Source: Crocinitomix sp. | GTDB lineage: Bacteria; Bacteroidota; Bacteroidia; Flavobacteriales_D; Crocinitomicaceae | Reading direction: 5' to 3' | Length of the DNA stretch: 39,799 nucleotides | NCBI GenBank assembly: GCA_030836155.1 | Contig: JAURQI010000098.1 | Coordinates: 1-39,799 of the forward strand | Shown: positions 29,912 through 39,717 of the stretch, piece by piece | Numbering within the stretch: position 1 is the first letter of the stretch | Layout: the number at the start of each line of letters is the position of its first letter | Notes under the pieces: model-generated | Told to the model about the DNA's origin: nothing | The model's input: the letters and a program-made list of their open reading frames with translations, nothing else | The model's database searches: none | Translations under genes and position numbers: made by a program

Positions 29912-29956
29912 AATTCTATGGGCGCTAATGTAACACCGTTACATGCCCATGGAATT
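29912..29956. repeat. 45-bp imperfect inverted repeat at a convergent gene junction
   Basis: AATTCTATGGGC-gcta-ATGTAAC-acc-GTTACAT-GCCCATGGAATT (outer arms 11/12, inner arms 7/7 complementary). Confidence 0.85.
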
Positions 29957-32900
29957 CATATCGCTTATCATCGATGGTATCGCCAAAATCAATCTTCCAA
30001 ACATAAACACCATCTTGCACAATTTGACCGTCATAGATACAATCCCAACCTTCATTTAAATCATAGGTTTCAAAAAGCATTTCTCCCCAACGGTTAAAGA
30101 TCATCATATGAAAATCGGTCGGATCAACACGCGAAGTGAAAACAGGTTTAAAGATGTCGTTAAATCCAGTTTTGTCAACCGTAACCGCATTTGGTACATA
30201 GAATATTAATAAATCTTGATAAGCCACACGGCCATAAGCTGTATCTGCACATCCCAATTCATTGGTTACGATTAAAGAAACATCATAAACGCCATCAATC
30301 ACCTCAGGGTAGGTATGAGATGGTTCAAATTCTCCTGAACCGCCTGATCCATCACCAAAATCCCAATAATAAGCTGTTCCGTCTGATGACATATTGCGGA
30401 AATCGACAGTTGTATTGGTAATGTCTATGGTCGTTGGTAGCGGTGTGAAATCTGCAACTGGGACAGGTGATACATAAATCAAATCCTCGACTGTTAAACT
30501 TGACGTACATCCTTCTGAGGTAATGGTTAGGGTAATATCAAATGTACCTGGACCAAATGTATAGACGATATCACCACATTCTTCTGAAAAACTTCCATCT
30601 CCAAATTCCCAATAACAATCCTCACCGACAGGCTCAGAAACGCTTGTGAATGCTACTTCTAGCGGAGCGCAACCTTCTGTAAGATTCACCATAATACCAG
30701 GGCTAGGGTAGGGAAGTATCGTTATTTCAACCGTGTCACTTACACTAGGACAAGTTCCATTCGATACAGTCCAAACAAAGGTATAATCGCCAATGGCCAT
30801 ATCAGTGACATTCGTAGCTGGAGCTGTTTCATCCTCAAATATGGAAGCGGTTCCACTAATCTGTGTCCAAATTCCCTCCGATGTTCCTACTGGAATATTC
30901 CCATCAAGTGTGATGGCAATCGTATCGCAATAAGAAGCATCGTCGCCTGCATCACTAATTGGCATATCATAAACGGTTATAAATACGGTGTCTGTTTCTG
31001 GCGGACAAGTGCCATTACTCACGGTCCACATCAATTCATAAACGCCCTCCTCTAAATCACTGATCAAAGCATTATAAAGTGTCGCATCATCGAAAGTAGG
31101 TGCGCTCGGACTGCTCAAAACGCTCCATTCTCCTGTAGATGAACCGTCAGGTTCGTTTCCATTGAGGTTTGTCTCGTATTCCGCGCATAATTGAACATCC
31201 GCTCCTGCATCACTAACGGGTAGATCAAAAACATTGATTTCAACAAGATCAGTAGAATCTTCACATACTCCGTTTGAAACTACCCAACGCATCGTATAGG
31301 TTCCTTCAACAAGGTCTTCAATTGTGGTGTTCGGATCAGTAGGATCAATGATTGTTGGAATGGATGGGCCAAATTCATATTCCCAAGCCCCCGTTGCTGT
31401 TCCTGCTGGAATGCTGCCAGAAAGGGTAGTGCTATACGCATTGCATAAATCTTGATCAGGACCGGCATAACTCGCTGGTGGATTGTAAATGTGGATAAGA
31501 ACGGTATCCAATTCTGGTGGACAGGTTCCGTTGGTGACTGCCCATTCTAAGGTATAAATGCCTTCAATCAAGTCTTCAATATCGGTGTCTGGTTCTTCTG
31601 GATCATCAAAATCAACCGGACCGGGTCCGTCAACCAAGGTCCAAAGACCAACACTGGTTGCCGTTAAGGCAGATCCGCTCAATGTTGTTGCATTCGTGTC
31701 ACAAAGAAATTGATCTTCGCCTGCATCGCTAATCGACGGTTCAAAAACTGTGATGTATACCGAGTCGTTGGATTCACATCCATCAAAAGTGCTTCCCATG
31801 ACATAATACATGCCTGATTCAGCTGGAACAAATTCGACACTGTCTATCACCCCATCTTCCCATATATAGTCTGCATCTTCACCAGCACCTGTTCCATAAA
31901 GTAGCGCAGGTTCGCCTTCGCATAATTCTAAATCATCTCCAGCATCAACCGCAAATTCGAATGTAAATCCAGCATAAAAGGCTCCTGCTCCTGCAAAACC
32001 GTTTACGGCAATAAATCCTGCAGCCATGGCGTCAGTAGATTCAATGGCAACATCACCTGTCATATCCATTTTATAGGTTTCCCAACCCGGCAAACCGATG
32101 GAAGGTTCTGGTCCGGCTGCTCCACCAATGACGGCGCCATTAACACTGACAGTGGCACCTGAAACAGTAATGATATAGAGTTTTCCATCGTAAAAGCTAC
32201 CTCCAATTCTGTCAATATCCGGGATGGCATCAATGCCTGATGATAAATAACATTCTAACGGTGGGATAAAATTGAATTCGCAAGTCGCTTCACTGGTTGT
32301 GGCTGCCGTGTTTTGAAAAACATAAGCCGGTTGCGAAGTGATGATCGCCATATTGTGGTGAAGTGTTCCTCCGTAATAAGTACCGGGCACTAAATAATAG
32401 TCGCCCGCATTTATGGTAGTAACTGGAATTGGATTGTCATTAATGTAAATTTGCGTACCATCCATCGTACCAACTACTAGCGGTTGCTCCAAGTCTGGAC
32501 CACCGCCTCCCTCTACCAATAGATGTTCAGTTCCTAAATATGAAGTAGGTACAATTTGCACAACTCCGCCGTCTTGCGCACCTAATGGACTGATAGAACC
32601 TAAATAATTACCTGTATTCACGACAATAGGATTATTTGAGGTAATGTGTGCCCCTATAAATCCAGTCATATTGGCAAGGGAAGTAGTCGTATAACCCGTA
32701 AAGACAAAACAATCCCCCTCATTTAATAAAACAGTCATCTCATCGGAATAGATAAAACCACCTAAGCCGTTTTCAAATACAACGTCCGTATCGTAATCAG
32801 CGATATTGACAGTTGTTCCATCTTCCGTGGCCATGATAGAGGTTACAAAGTTTCGATTAAAATTGGAAATGACCTGAGGCATACTCCCTGTGTAGAAATT

Positions 32901-33359
32901 TGTTCCTTTGCCTGCTAGTCCCTTACAGGCAATTGATGTTGCTTGATAACCGGCTCTCGCCCTAACATTGCAATAAAATGGTGCATCTGCATAGGCTTTA
33001 AAGCCTGAGCCTCTCAAAACCATTCCAACGCTGTCCCGCGGAACAAAAAAAGCTGTTCCTGGAACTTGGCCAGTTCCTAAATAGACATTTGTGGGTGCAT
33101 CCTTGGAAATTATAGCTGTCGCTATTACTGTTCCAGCTCCGTTTTCTATCGTAACCTCGAATGGTGTCACAACAGGCGTGCTCAAATAAATATAATGATC
33201 TGAAATCTGCCCATTCGAACGACTGTGAATCGGAGGGCAATAATGAATAGAATCTAACTGAGCAAATGACTCAAGAGGGGCGCTTGACAACAGAGGCAAG
33301 GCAATCAAAAAAAAGGCTTTTAAAAAGCTATCTTTTTTGAAAATTACAAATATTTTCAT
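29925..33359 (-). CDS. Giant surface protein: IgGFc-binding-type N-terminal domain, ~6 Ig/PKD-like repeats, PKD domains, gliding-motility-associated C-terminal domain (T9SS type B)
   Basis: 'ATEDGTTVNIADYDTDV...LNEGDCFVFTGYTTTSLANMTGFIGAHITSNNPIVVNTGN...GGTLHHNMAIITSQPAYVFQ' resembles IgGFc_binding; repeats '...SDAGxDxxLCxxxxTTLxGxxPxGTxxGxWxxxxGP...YTxxWxVSNGTCPPExDTVxIxVYDxP'; 'FYVPNAVTVDKTGFNDIFKPVF...FNRWGEMLFETYDLNEGWDC'. Confidence 0.85.
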   Translation of the reverse strand: MKIFVIFKKDSFLKAFFLIALPLLSSAPLESFAQLDSIHYCPPIHSRSNGQISDHYIYLSTPVVTPFEVTIENGAGTVIATAIISKDAPTNVYLGTGQVPGTAFFVPRDSVGMVLRGSGFKAYADAPFYCNVRARAGYQATSIACKGLAGKGTNFYTGSMPQVISNFNRNFVTSIMATEDGTTVNIADYDTDVVFENGLGGFIYSDEMTVLLNEGDCFVFTGYTTTSLANMTGFIGAHITSNNPIVVNTGNYLGSISPLGAQDGGVVQIVPTSYLGTEHLLVEGGGGPDLEQPLVVGTMDGTQIYINDNPIPVTTINAGDYYLVPGTYYGGTLHHNMAIITSQPAYVFQNTAATTSEATCEFNFIPPLECYLSSGIDAIPDIDRIGGSFYDGKLYIITVSGATVSVNGAVIGGAAGPEPSIGLPGWETYKMDMTGDVAIESTDAMAAGFIAVNGFAGAGAFYAGFTFEFAVDAGDDLELCEGEPALLYGTGAGEDADYIWEDGVIDSVEFVPAESGMYYVMGSTFDGCESNDSVYITVFEPSISDAGEDQFLCDTNATTLSGSALTATSVGLWTLVDGPGPVDFDDPEEPDTDIEDLIEGIYTLEWAVTNGTCPPELDTVLIHIYNPPASYAGPDQDLCNAYSTTLSGSIPAGTATGAWEYEFGPSIPTIIDPTDPNTTIEDLVEGTYTMRWVVSNGVCEDSTDLVEINVFDLPVSDAGADVQLCAEYETNLNGNEPDGSSTGEWSVLSSPSAPTFDDATLYNALISDLEEGVYELMWTVSNGTCPPETDTVFITVYDMPISDAGDDASYCDTIAITLDGNIPVGTSEGIWTQISGTASIFEDETAPATNVTDMAIGDYTFVWTVSNGTCPSVSDTVEITILPYPSPGIMVNLTEGCAPLEVAFTSVSEPVGEDCYWEFGDGSFSEECGDIVYTFGPGTFDITLTITSEGCTSSLTVEDLIYVSPVPVADFTPLPTTIDITNTTVDFRNMSSDGTAYYWDFGDGSGGSGEFEPSHTYPEVIDGVYDVSLIVTNELGCADTAYGRVAYQDLLIFYVPNAVTVDKTGFNDIFKPVFTSRVDPTDFHMMIFNRWGEMLFETYDLNEGWDCIYDGQIVQDGVYVWKIDFGDTIDDKRYEFHGHVTVLH

Positions 33360-33483
33360 TGGTTATAGTAAGTCTAATTAATCAAAGATACGCCAAAAAC
33401 AAACATCTTAGTCTAAAACGATTAAAGTTTAAATAAACAAATGGTTGTTAGCTGGTTATGAGATTTTAAAAAAAAGATTTCAT

Positions 33484-33500
33484 TTGTGATAGAAATCACC
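33484..33500. promoter_or_regulatory. CRP/FNR-family-like operator upstream of a c-type cytochrome gene
   Basis: T-TGTGA-TAGAAA-TCAC-C resembles TGTGA-N6-TCACA, 45 bp upstream of the 33545 start; candidate -7 TAAATTTG at 33522-33529. Confidence 0.35.
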
Positions 33501-33544
33501 AGAGAACACGGGGTTTTCAATTAAATTTGTAGAACAAAGATTAT

Positions 33545-34540
33545 ATGATGAAAAAGATGAAAATCATAGGAGGGAGCAGTCTTATTTTTTTGGCGGCTTG
33601 TACTTCTAATGAAACAGCCAATAATGATGTAGACAGTTTAACTGATTCGAGCGACTTAAACAGGGTTGAAATGACCAGCAATAATTATGACGGATTTCAA
33701 TTAATGGTGTCATCTTGTTTTTCGTGTCACAGTCCAAATCCAACCATAGAAAATCCTGTTGCTCCAACTTTGGCTGAAATGAAGATGGTCTACTCTGATC
33801 ATTATGAAAACCAAGCTGACTTTGAGCAGGCGATTATAACATTTCTAGAAAATCCAACAGCTGAAAATGCATTGATTTCCTCTGCGATAGAAGAATTCGG
33901 ATTAATGCCGCAAATGAGCATGGGGCAAGAGAAATCAGCTGCAATTGCCAAGTACCTTTTTCAAAACGGCGTGGAAACAGAAAACTGGTATCCGCAACAA
34001 TTCCAAGCAGAACAAAGAAGGGTAAAATTGATGACTGAGGATTTATCGGACATTGATCGCGGATTTGAATATGCGATGGGAACGAAATCTATCTTAGGGA
34101 AAAATTTAAAAGGTAAACTAAAAGCGGAGGGTCCTCTAGGTGCTTTATCATTTTGTAATTTAAAAGCTTACCACTTTACGGACAGTATGTCTCAAGTATA
34201 TGACGCCTCCATCAGAAGAGTTTCAGATCAACCGCGAAATCAAGAGAACACGGCTTCGGCTATGGAGTTGGAGATCATCCAAGCGTTTAAAAAGCAATTG
34301 GCGGAGGGTGAAGAAATAAAACCAGAAACACGTGAATTTTTAGAAGGCTACGTCCATGGTTATTACCCAATTGTTACCAATGAAATGTGTATGAAATGTC
34401 ATGGTGATGTCAATCAGATGGAAGAGGGTGTGCATGCTAAAATTCTGGCATTATATCCTGAAGATAAAGCAACAGGCTATGCACCGAATCAATTGCGTGG
34501 TATCTGGGTTGTGGCTATGAAAAAACGCGACCAAGAATGA
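33545..34540 (+). CDS. Lipoprotein with N-terminal cytochrome c-like domain fused to a DUF3365 (Tll0287-like) haem domain
   Basis: Lipobox 'LIFLAAC|TSNE'; haem motif CFSCH in 'SSCFSCHSPNP'; DUF3365-like 'LGALSFCNLKAYHFTDSMSQVYDASIRRVSDQPRNQENTASAMELE'; second haem motif CMKCH in 'NEMCMKCHGDV'. Confidence 0.8.
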   Translation: MMKKMKIIGGSSLIFLAACTSNETANNDVDSLTDSSDLNRVEMTSNNYDGFQLMVSSCFSCHSPNPTIENPVAPTLAEMKMVYSDHYENQADFEQAIITFLENPTAENALISSAIEEFGLMPQMSMGQEKSAAIAKYLFQNGVETENWYPQQFQAEQRRVKLMTEDLSDIDRGFEYAMGTKSILGKNLKGKLKAEGPLGALSFCNLKAYHFTDSMSQVYDASIRRVSDQPRNQENTASAMELEIIQAFKKQLAEGEEIKPETREFLEGYVHGYYPIVTNEMCMKCHGDVNQMEEGVHAKILALYPEDKATGYAPNQLRGIWVVAMKKRDQE

Positions 34541-34569
34541 TCGCGTTGAAAACTAATTTGAAAAATTGA

Positions 34570-34752
34570 CTAGAATAAATCAGCTGGAACCTTATTGAGT
34601 ACCCACTGATTTAGCTCTTTTAGTTCTGGCGGTTTCAAATAGCGTTTAGCTTTGTGATACTCCTTCCAGAAAAGTTGTTTATCGAATGTAAAATGTGATA
34701 ACACTTTTTTCGAGTACTCTAAAAATGATTTTTTCACATTCATGTTTACCAT
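34570..34752 (-). CDS. Small conserved hypothetical protein
   Basis: 60 aa, MVNMNVKKSFLEYSKKVLSHFTFDKQLFWKEYHKAKRYLKPPELKELNQWV; similar small proteins are, to my recollection, common in Bacteroidota. Confidence 0.5.
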   Translation of the reverse strand: MVNMNVKKSFLEYSKKVLSHFTFDKQLFWKEYHKAKRYLKPPELKELNQWVLNKVPADLF

Positions 34753-34966
34753 TTTAATTCTACAATTTGTGTTTACCCTAATTTAGGCATGATCATTGGT
34801 TCTTTTATAATAGACGATTCAATAGTGAATATATTTTAACATGATTTAAGAATACTTAGCTAAACGGTCAGAAAAGCACTTTTCTGCCATTTCAGCGTAT
34901 ATATGCTGAATAAATCGATTGTCTGTCAATTACTTAAGGTTGTTAGATGACTGAAAAAGATTTGTT

Positions 34967-35683
34967 ATGAAAAACTACATACTGATTATAGCTCTTCTTT
35001 TGAGTGGTTTATCATTTGGTCAAAAACTAAAAGTGATTGACGTGAATGAAGATTATTTCCATCATGAGAAAGTAGAAGGTTTTCATTGTTTGTATGATCG
35101 GATGCCCGATTACGGTTATACATGGATTGGTACGCTGAAAATTGAGCTAGATACTATTGTTCAGCATACGATTAAAGAGATTTATTCAATGGCTCAAGAT
35201 CGTGCAAACCGACTTGGAGCAAATGCATTTAGAGTAAAAAAGGATGATTTGTTTTCGTACGGCGAAGAGAAATACATCACGTTTGATATCTTTCATCTAA
35301 GAATGGAGAATAGAGATGAAAATCGTGATCTGTTTAAAGGTAAAACACTCTATCTTTTTGGTTTTTTAGGGCATCATCAAAATATGGATGGGTACACGAT
35401 TAAACTGAATGGCGAAAAAATGTTGTTAACAGAATTGTCTTATTATCAGTTTGAGCCAAAAATTGGTGACGTCATTTGTCTGGAGATTGGTAGCTCTGCC
35501 AAAAAAGATAAAATTGAATATAAAGTGGATGGTAAAGGATGGCCGCGTTATTTTTCTTTCCAAATGTTTCATGGTTTATTTAGTGCGCATGAAATTTCTG
35601 AGTATGAATGGGCTTATGGTGAATTCCTTATTCAAGTCTTGGAGAAAAAACCTACCGGTGATCGATCTTTATCAAATTATTAA
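34967..35683 (+). CDS. Hypothetical secreted protein
   Basis: Signal peptide MKNYILIIALLLSGLSFGQ; 238 aa; no family recognised. Confidence 0.65.
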   Translation: MKNYILIIALLLSGLSFGQKLKVIDVNEDYFHHEKVEGFHCLYDRMPDYGYTWIGTLKIELDTIVQHTIKEIYSMAQDRANRLGANAFRVKKDDLFSYGEEKYITFDIFHLRMENRDENRDLFKGKTLYLFGFLGHHQNMDGYTIKLNGEKMLLTELSYYQFEPKIGDVICLEIGSSAKKDKIEYKVDGKGWPRYFSFQMFHGLFSAHEISEYEWAYGEFLIQVLEKKPTGDRSLSNY

Positions 35684-37041
35684 GAGACAGTTTCTTCTAG
35701 CGTAAGTTTCGCCTCCTGTGATTTTAAATAATCCTCTTGACAGCCTTTAAATAAGGTGATAAGCGCATTTCTTTTTTCTTTTATATCCTCAATTAGTTCA
35801 GGTTGCTGCTTAGCGATTTGTCGCAGATGTATTCTACGTTTACTTTGTTTTGCCGCAGTCAAATAAATCAATGCGTAAATACCGGTGGCATACATTAAAA
35901 TAGGGTAGAGTAAAGCCCACCATCCAAAAAGCACACTTCCTAATAATATGCTAATCCCAATATACCATATCGAGAATAATCCTAGACCCATCGCCAGAAC
36001 AAAGCTACCAGCAAACGTCCGGTCAGAAGTCAATTTTCTAGCTAACCAGCCGCTTGCTTTGTACGGAATGACATTATTGATCACACCCAGTATAAAGAAA
36101 GGCAGGCCCAGCAAAAAAGACCACACTCTCCTATACTTTAATTGATCTGAAAGCCCTGCAATATCTTTATCGATGAGATCGGCTTGAGTCAAAGCATTTT
36201 CGTATGCTTCCATTTGATCCAGTGTTATCGTATATAATTCTGGCTTTTCTTGCTGAAAGTAAAGGATAGCGTCAGAAAATCCTTTTTGCAGTTCAAATTC
36301 TGACACTTGATCTGAAAAGGTAATATTTAGTTCATTTTTTAAGTCTCTTGTAAAAATCGCATCTAGCTTTTCAAAAACTTTCTCTGTTCCGGGTGTTGGA
36401 AGATGTAAAACCAATGAACGCAATCGGTTCTCCAGTTCCAATGTCAATTCTTTTATTTCCTCAGTATTACATGTTTGTTGCAGCTCATCTTCATTTGACA
36501 GGTAAAAAGGCTTACCAATCTGAATCAATAAATCACTACGAAAGCTGTGTGGATCGGAGTAGTTTAGGCCAATTGGAACGATAGCGACACTTCGATTGTA
36601 TTCTTTTTCCGCTCCGATTGCGATTCTAACTGTGCCGGTTTTTAATGATTTAAGTTTTCGCTCGGTTAAACTAACCCCTTCAGGAAAGATGATTAACGTT
36701 CCGCCTTTACCTAAATGTTCGTGACATCGTTTAAAGCTGTCCTGATTCTTGTGTGTTTCGCCAGGTCGGGTTGATGGGCGAAATATCGGAATCATATGTA
36801 GCATACGCTGAAAAAACCATCCTTGTATTCCTTTCCCAACATACTCACCCGCAGCCAAAAAATAAACCGGACGTTTGACCGAAGCCGCTGCCACAATAGG
36901 ATCCATAAAGGCACTGGGATGATTGGCGACAAAAATGACAGGATCGTTTTCAGGAATGTTTTCCTTTCCTGTAATCGACCATTTCCTGAAATAACCAAAT
37001 ATGGTCAATTTCGATAGTATTTTTAATAACTGATAAATCAC
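35680..37041 (-). CDS. PlsC-like 1-acyl-glycerol-3-phosphate acyltransferase with C-terminal membrane region
   Basis: HX4D motif 'VANHPSAFMDPI', 'IFPEGVS', 'VPIGLNYSDPHSFRS'; hydrophobic C-terminal half. Confidence 0.88.
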   Translation of the reverse strand: MIYQLLKILSKLTIFGYFRKWSITGKENIPENDPVIFVANHPSAFMDPIVAAASVKRPVYFLAAGEYVGKGIQGWFFQRMLHMIPIFRPSTRPGETHKNQDSFKRCHEHLGKGGTLIIFPEGVSLTERKLKSLKTGTVRIAIGAEKEYNRSVAIVPIGLNYSDPHSFRSDLLIQIGKPFYLSNEDELQQTCNTEEIKELTLELENRLRSLVLHLPTPGTEKVFEKLDAIFTRDLKNELNITFSDQVSEFELQKGFSDAILYFQQEKPELYTITLDQMEAYENALTQADLIDKDIAGLSDQLKYRRVWSFLLGLPFFILGVINNVIPYKASGWLARKLTSDRTFAGSFVLAMGLGLFSIWYIGISILLGSVLFGWWALLYPILMYATGIYALIYLTAAKQSKRRIHLRQIAKQQPELIEDIKEKRNALITLFKGCQEDYLKSQEAKLTLEETVS

Positions 37042-37141
37042 AGCATGAATATAAGATTATTTCGCCCACATTTACTCCGTGGAGCCGATAAACTTTGAGG
37101 AGTTCGGAGTTTGAAACATATCCATAAGCCCTACAAATGCT

Positions 37142-37179
37142 CGCACCCGATTCAACTCGTTTTTCACAATGGACTTCAG
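37142..37179. repeat. 38-bp direct repeat, copy 1
   Basis: CGCACCCGATTCAACTCGTTTTTCACAATGGACTTCAG; 34/38 identical to 38660-38697. Confidence 0.8.
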
Positions 37180-37229
37180 ATGCTGACATGGCGTATACGT
37201 CTAGCATTTCAAATCTTAACCTTACACAT

Positions 37230-38468
37230 TTAAATTAGAGCAAAGGTTTTAAACGACAAGAAAACTAGACAGAGTAAGCCACCGAGAAAGGGCAACCAAA
37301 ACTTAATCGTTCGGAACATTCTGAATTTTCTGTCTTTGTAGATGAGGATGACTTGAGAAAAATTGACGAGTACAAATACACTTATGATTACATAGGAGGT
37401 TGTATTAGCAAGATTTACTATTGGAACCACAATGGCCAGAAATGTAATAGCTATTCCTATGATTATAGTAGCCGCTATAGGTGTTTGAAACTTTTGGTGA
37501 ACCTCCTTTAGAAAAGACGGGGCGCTCTTCTGTCTAGCTAAGCCAAACAATACTCTAGATCCCATGATGATTTGAGCCAATACACCGTTGATTACGGCTA
37601 TCAAACTAATGAGCGCAATAAAGTAGATATAACCTTCTCCCTTAGGTGAAAGAATTTCAGCCATTGGTGCTTCTGTTGATGTAAGTACATCAAGTGGTAG
37701 TGCGATAACTGCTACAACAGCTACGAGTATATAAAGAATCAAAGCAATGCTCAATCCGCCTAGCAAAGCGATCGGCATACTTTTTTTTGGATTCTTTGCT
37801 TCCTCCGCAATATTGGCCAAATCCTCGAAACCAACAAAAGCAAAAAAAGCTAGAAAAGCCCCTTGAAAGACAGAGAATATGTCGTTGTCTGGAGAATTTA
37901 TGAAAAGTTCAGCAAAGTGGTCACCAACCTGAGACGGACTAACGCCTGAGGCGCTAATGATGAAGATCAATCCCGATACTTCGATTAAAGTAATTATTCC
38001 GATGACTGCCATTGACTCGCCAATCCCCCAAATAGCGATTGCACTCAATATAAAAATGACGATGCTAATGACCATCCAGTCAGGAAATTCGATAAAAATA
38101 TCAAGATAGCCAACAAATCCTTTTGATATCGCTGCTGCTGAAATAATACCTGTGAAAATAACGCCCCAGCCAACCATGGAAGCCAATCGTTTTGAATGTG
38201 TTGCTGCACGCACATATTCAATCTCACCTCCACTTTTTGGGAATCGCGGGGCTAGCAGCGAATAAGAATAGGCGGTTAATCCTGCAAGCACACCGGCAAT
38301 AACGAAAGACAACGGCGCCAATGAACCTGCGTATCCTGCCACTTTTCCAACCATCACATAGATACCAGCCCCCAACATGGTGCCGACTCCATATAATAAA
38401 ATATGAGCAGTGCTCAGACGCTTTTTAAATCCTAATTTTTCTTTATCGTTATTATCTGATTGAGACAT
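37230..38468 (-). CDS. APC family amino acid permease
   Basis: 'YGVGTMLGAGIYVMVGKVAGYAG', 'FLAFFAFVGFEDLANIAEEAKNPKKSMPIA', about 12 hydrophobic segments. Confidence 0.9.
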   Translation of the reverse strand: MSQSDNNDKEKLGFKKRLSTAHILLYGVGTMLGAGIYVMVGKVAGYAGSLAPLSFVIAGVLAGLTAYSYSLLAPRFPKSGGEIEYVRAATHSKRLASMVGWGVIFTGIISAAAISKGFVGYLDIFIEFPDWMVISIVIFILSAIAIWGIGESMAVIGIITLIEVSGLIFIISASGVSPSQVGDHFAELFINSPDNDIFSVFQGAFLAFFAFVGFEDLANIAEEAKNPKKSMPIALLGGLSIALILYILVAVVAVIALPLDVLTSTEAPMAEILSPKGEGYIYFIALISLIAVINGVLAQIIMGSRVLFGLARQKSAPSFLKEVHQKFQTPIAATIIIGIAITFLAIVVPIVNLANTTSYVIISVFVLVNFSQVILIYKDRKFRMFRTIKFWLPFLGGLLCLVFLSFKTFALI

Positions 38469-38659
38469 TTTATAGAAGTAAGTTAAGTATTAATAGCCTG
38501 AATTGAAATGAGTCGGATATTCGTTTTGCGTTAGTCTCTAAATATAGAACAAAATTGCGCACACAAACATGACTAAAGCACGTATACCGATACTGCTGAC
38601 CCTTTGCTAGGTTTAAGCCCCTCGAGAAATGGTAGTTAGCAACCCAATCCAAATACCCC

Positions 38660-38697
38660 CGCACCTGATTCAACTTGTTTTTCACAATGGGCTTAAG
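38660..38697. repeat. 38-bp direct repeat, copy 2
   Basis: CGCACCTGATTCAACTTGTTTTTCACAATGGGCTTAAG. Confidence 0.8.
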
Positions 38698-38899
38698 TTT
38701 CTAACATAACCATTTGAGATAGTTCGAAATTTCTTATCTTAGTCTTGTTAACCTAATTAATAAGAATTTATACCGAATTAAATCTGCTTCCTACCACAGC
38801 AGTGCGAGAGGAGTGGATAAGGAAAATAAAGGTATATCTTTAGCCAAAATAAAGTAGATAGCTTTATACAGATGTTGGGCACAATAAAAACAAACAAAA

Positions 38900-39637
38900 A
38901 TGAAAAAAATTCTCCTATTAACATTAATCGTAACAGTCAGTTTAATGTCCTGTAAGAATGACCAGAAAAAGGCAGAAGAAAAAGAAACTGTAAAAGTTGA
39001 AGAAGTTGACAACACCGAAAAAATTGAGAAGATTTTCGGACAGTTCAAGTCACTTTATAGCGAACTCATAGAATTTAAAGGCAAAGACGATTTTAAAAAA
39101 TTCGGATTTGGACAAGGCGGACCTTACAACAAGTGGCTAAAAGAAGTTGAGCAACTTGAAAATGACCCTGACTCAAAACTACTGTTACAAAAAGGTGTTG
39201 TTACCGGAGAACTAAAATCTTTAGGAATGGAGTATGCAAGTTCTAAAGGTCAAGAAACAGAAGTAACTAAAAGTTTCAACAAAATATTTGCAGACGCTAT
39301 AAATAGTAAGCCATTTGAAGAAGTCGAAACAGCTTCAGGAAACAGTAATTACGACATGCTCAAAACCGACTATGAATTATTCGGTAAATGGGAGATTACC
39401 AACTCCATGAGCAAGACCCAATACCCTTACGAAATATACAAGAAAGGCAACGAGTACATTGGAGTTATCCCCCAAGGAGATTACAAAACTGAAATTCTTG
39501 ACAAAAAGGGAGACAAATATTCCGTTAAAGGCAACACGTACGGAGAATATTACAAGATTGACGGCAATAAAAACATGACACTTTTTGACAAAGACGGAGA
39601 ATTGGCAAGTATGGGTTACAAAGCGACTAAAAAATAA
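38900..39637 (+). CDS. Lipoprotein of unknown function (candidate cassette gene)
   Basis: Lipobox 'IVTVSLMSC|KNDQKK'; bounded by TGTTGGGCACA (38873-38883) and TGTGCCCAACA (39645-39655). Confidence 0.75.
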   Translation: MKKILLLTLIVTVSLMSCKNDQKKAEEKETVKVEEVDNTEKIEKIFGQFKSLYSELIEFKGKDDFKKFGFGQGGPYNKWLKEVEQLENDPDSKLLLQKGVVTGELKSLGMEYASSKGQETEVTKSFNKIFADAINSKPFEEVETASGNSNYDMLKTDYELFGKWEITNSMSKTQYPYEIYKKGNEYIGVIPQGDYKTEILDKKGDKYSVKGNTYGEYYKIDGNKNMTLFDKDGELASMGYKATKK

Positions 39638-39647
39638 AAATTACTGT

Positions 39648-39706
39648 GCCCAACAAAACCTAAACTGCACTAAAACGCAGTTTAGCAAAACCGTTAGCGT
39701 TAGTAA
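39648..39706 (+). other. attC-like imperfect hairpin site
   Basis: GCCCAAC-aaaacc-TAAACTGC-actaaaac-GCAGTTTA-gcaaaacc-GTTAGCG: RYYYAAC-type inverse core, perfect 8-bp L-type arms and a GTT-starting (imperfect) right core. Confidence 0.4.
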
Positions 39707-39717
39707 AAACGAAACAG

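Noticed and set aside
34524-34547. Hairpin AACGCGA-ccaagaatga-TCGCGTT over the stop codon of the cytochrome gene as a terminator
   Set aside because: No T-tract follows, so intrinsic termination cannot be supported from sequence alone.
36950-37207. 85-aa minus-strand ORF near the acyltransferase start
   Set aside because: Overlaps the PlsC-like CDS in another frame and the 38-bp repeat; no coding evidence beyond the repeat peptide.
38470-38685. 71-aa minus-strand ORF containing repeat copy 2
   Set aside because: Not called as a CDS: it abuts the permease start, has unusual composition, and is better treated as part of the repeat/remnant.
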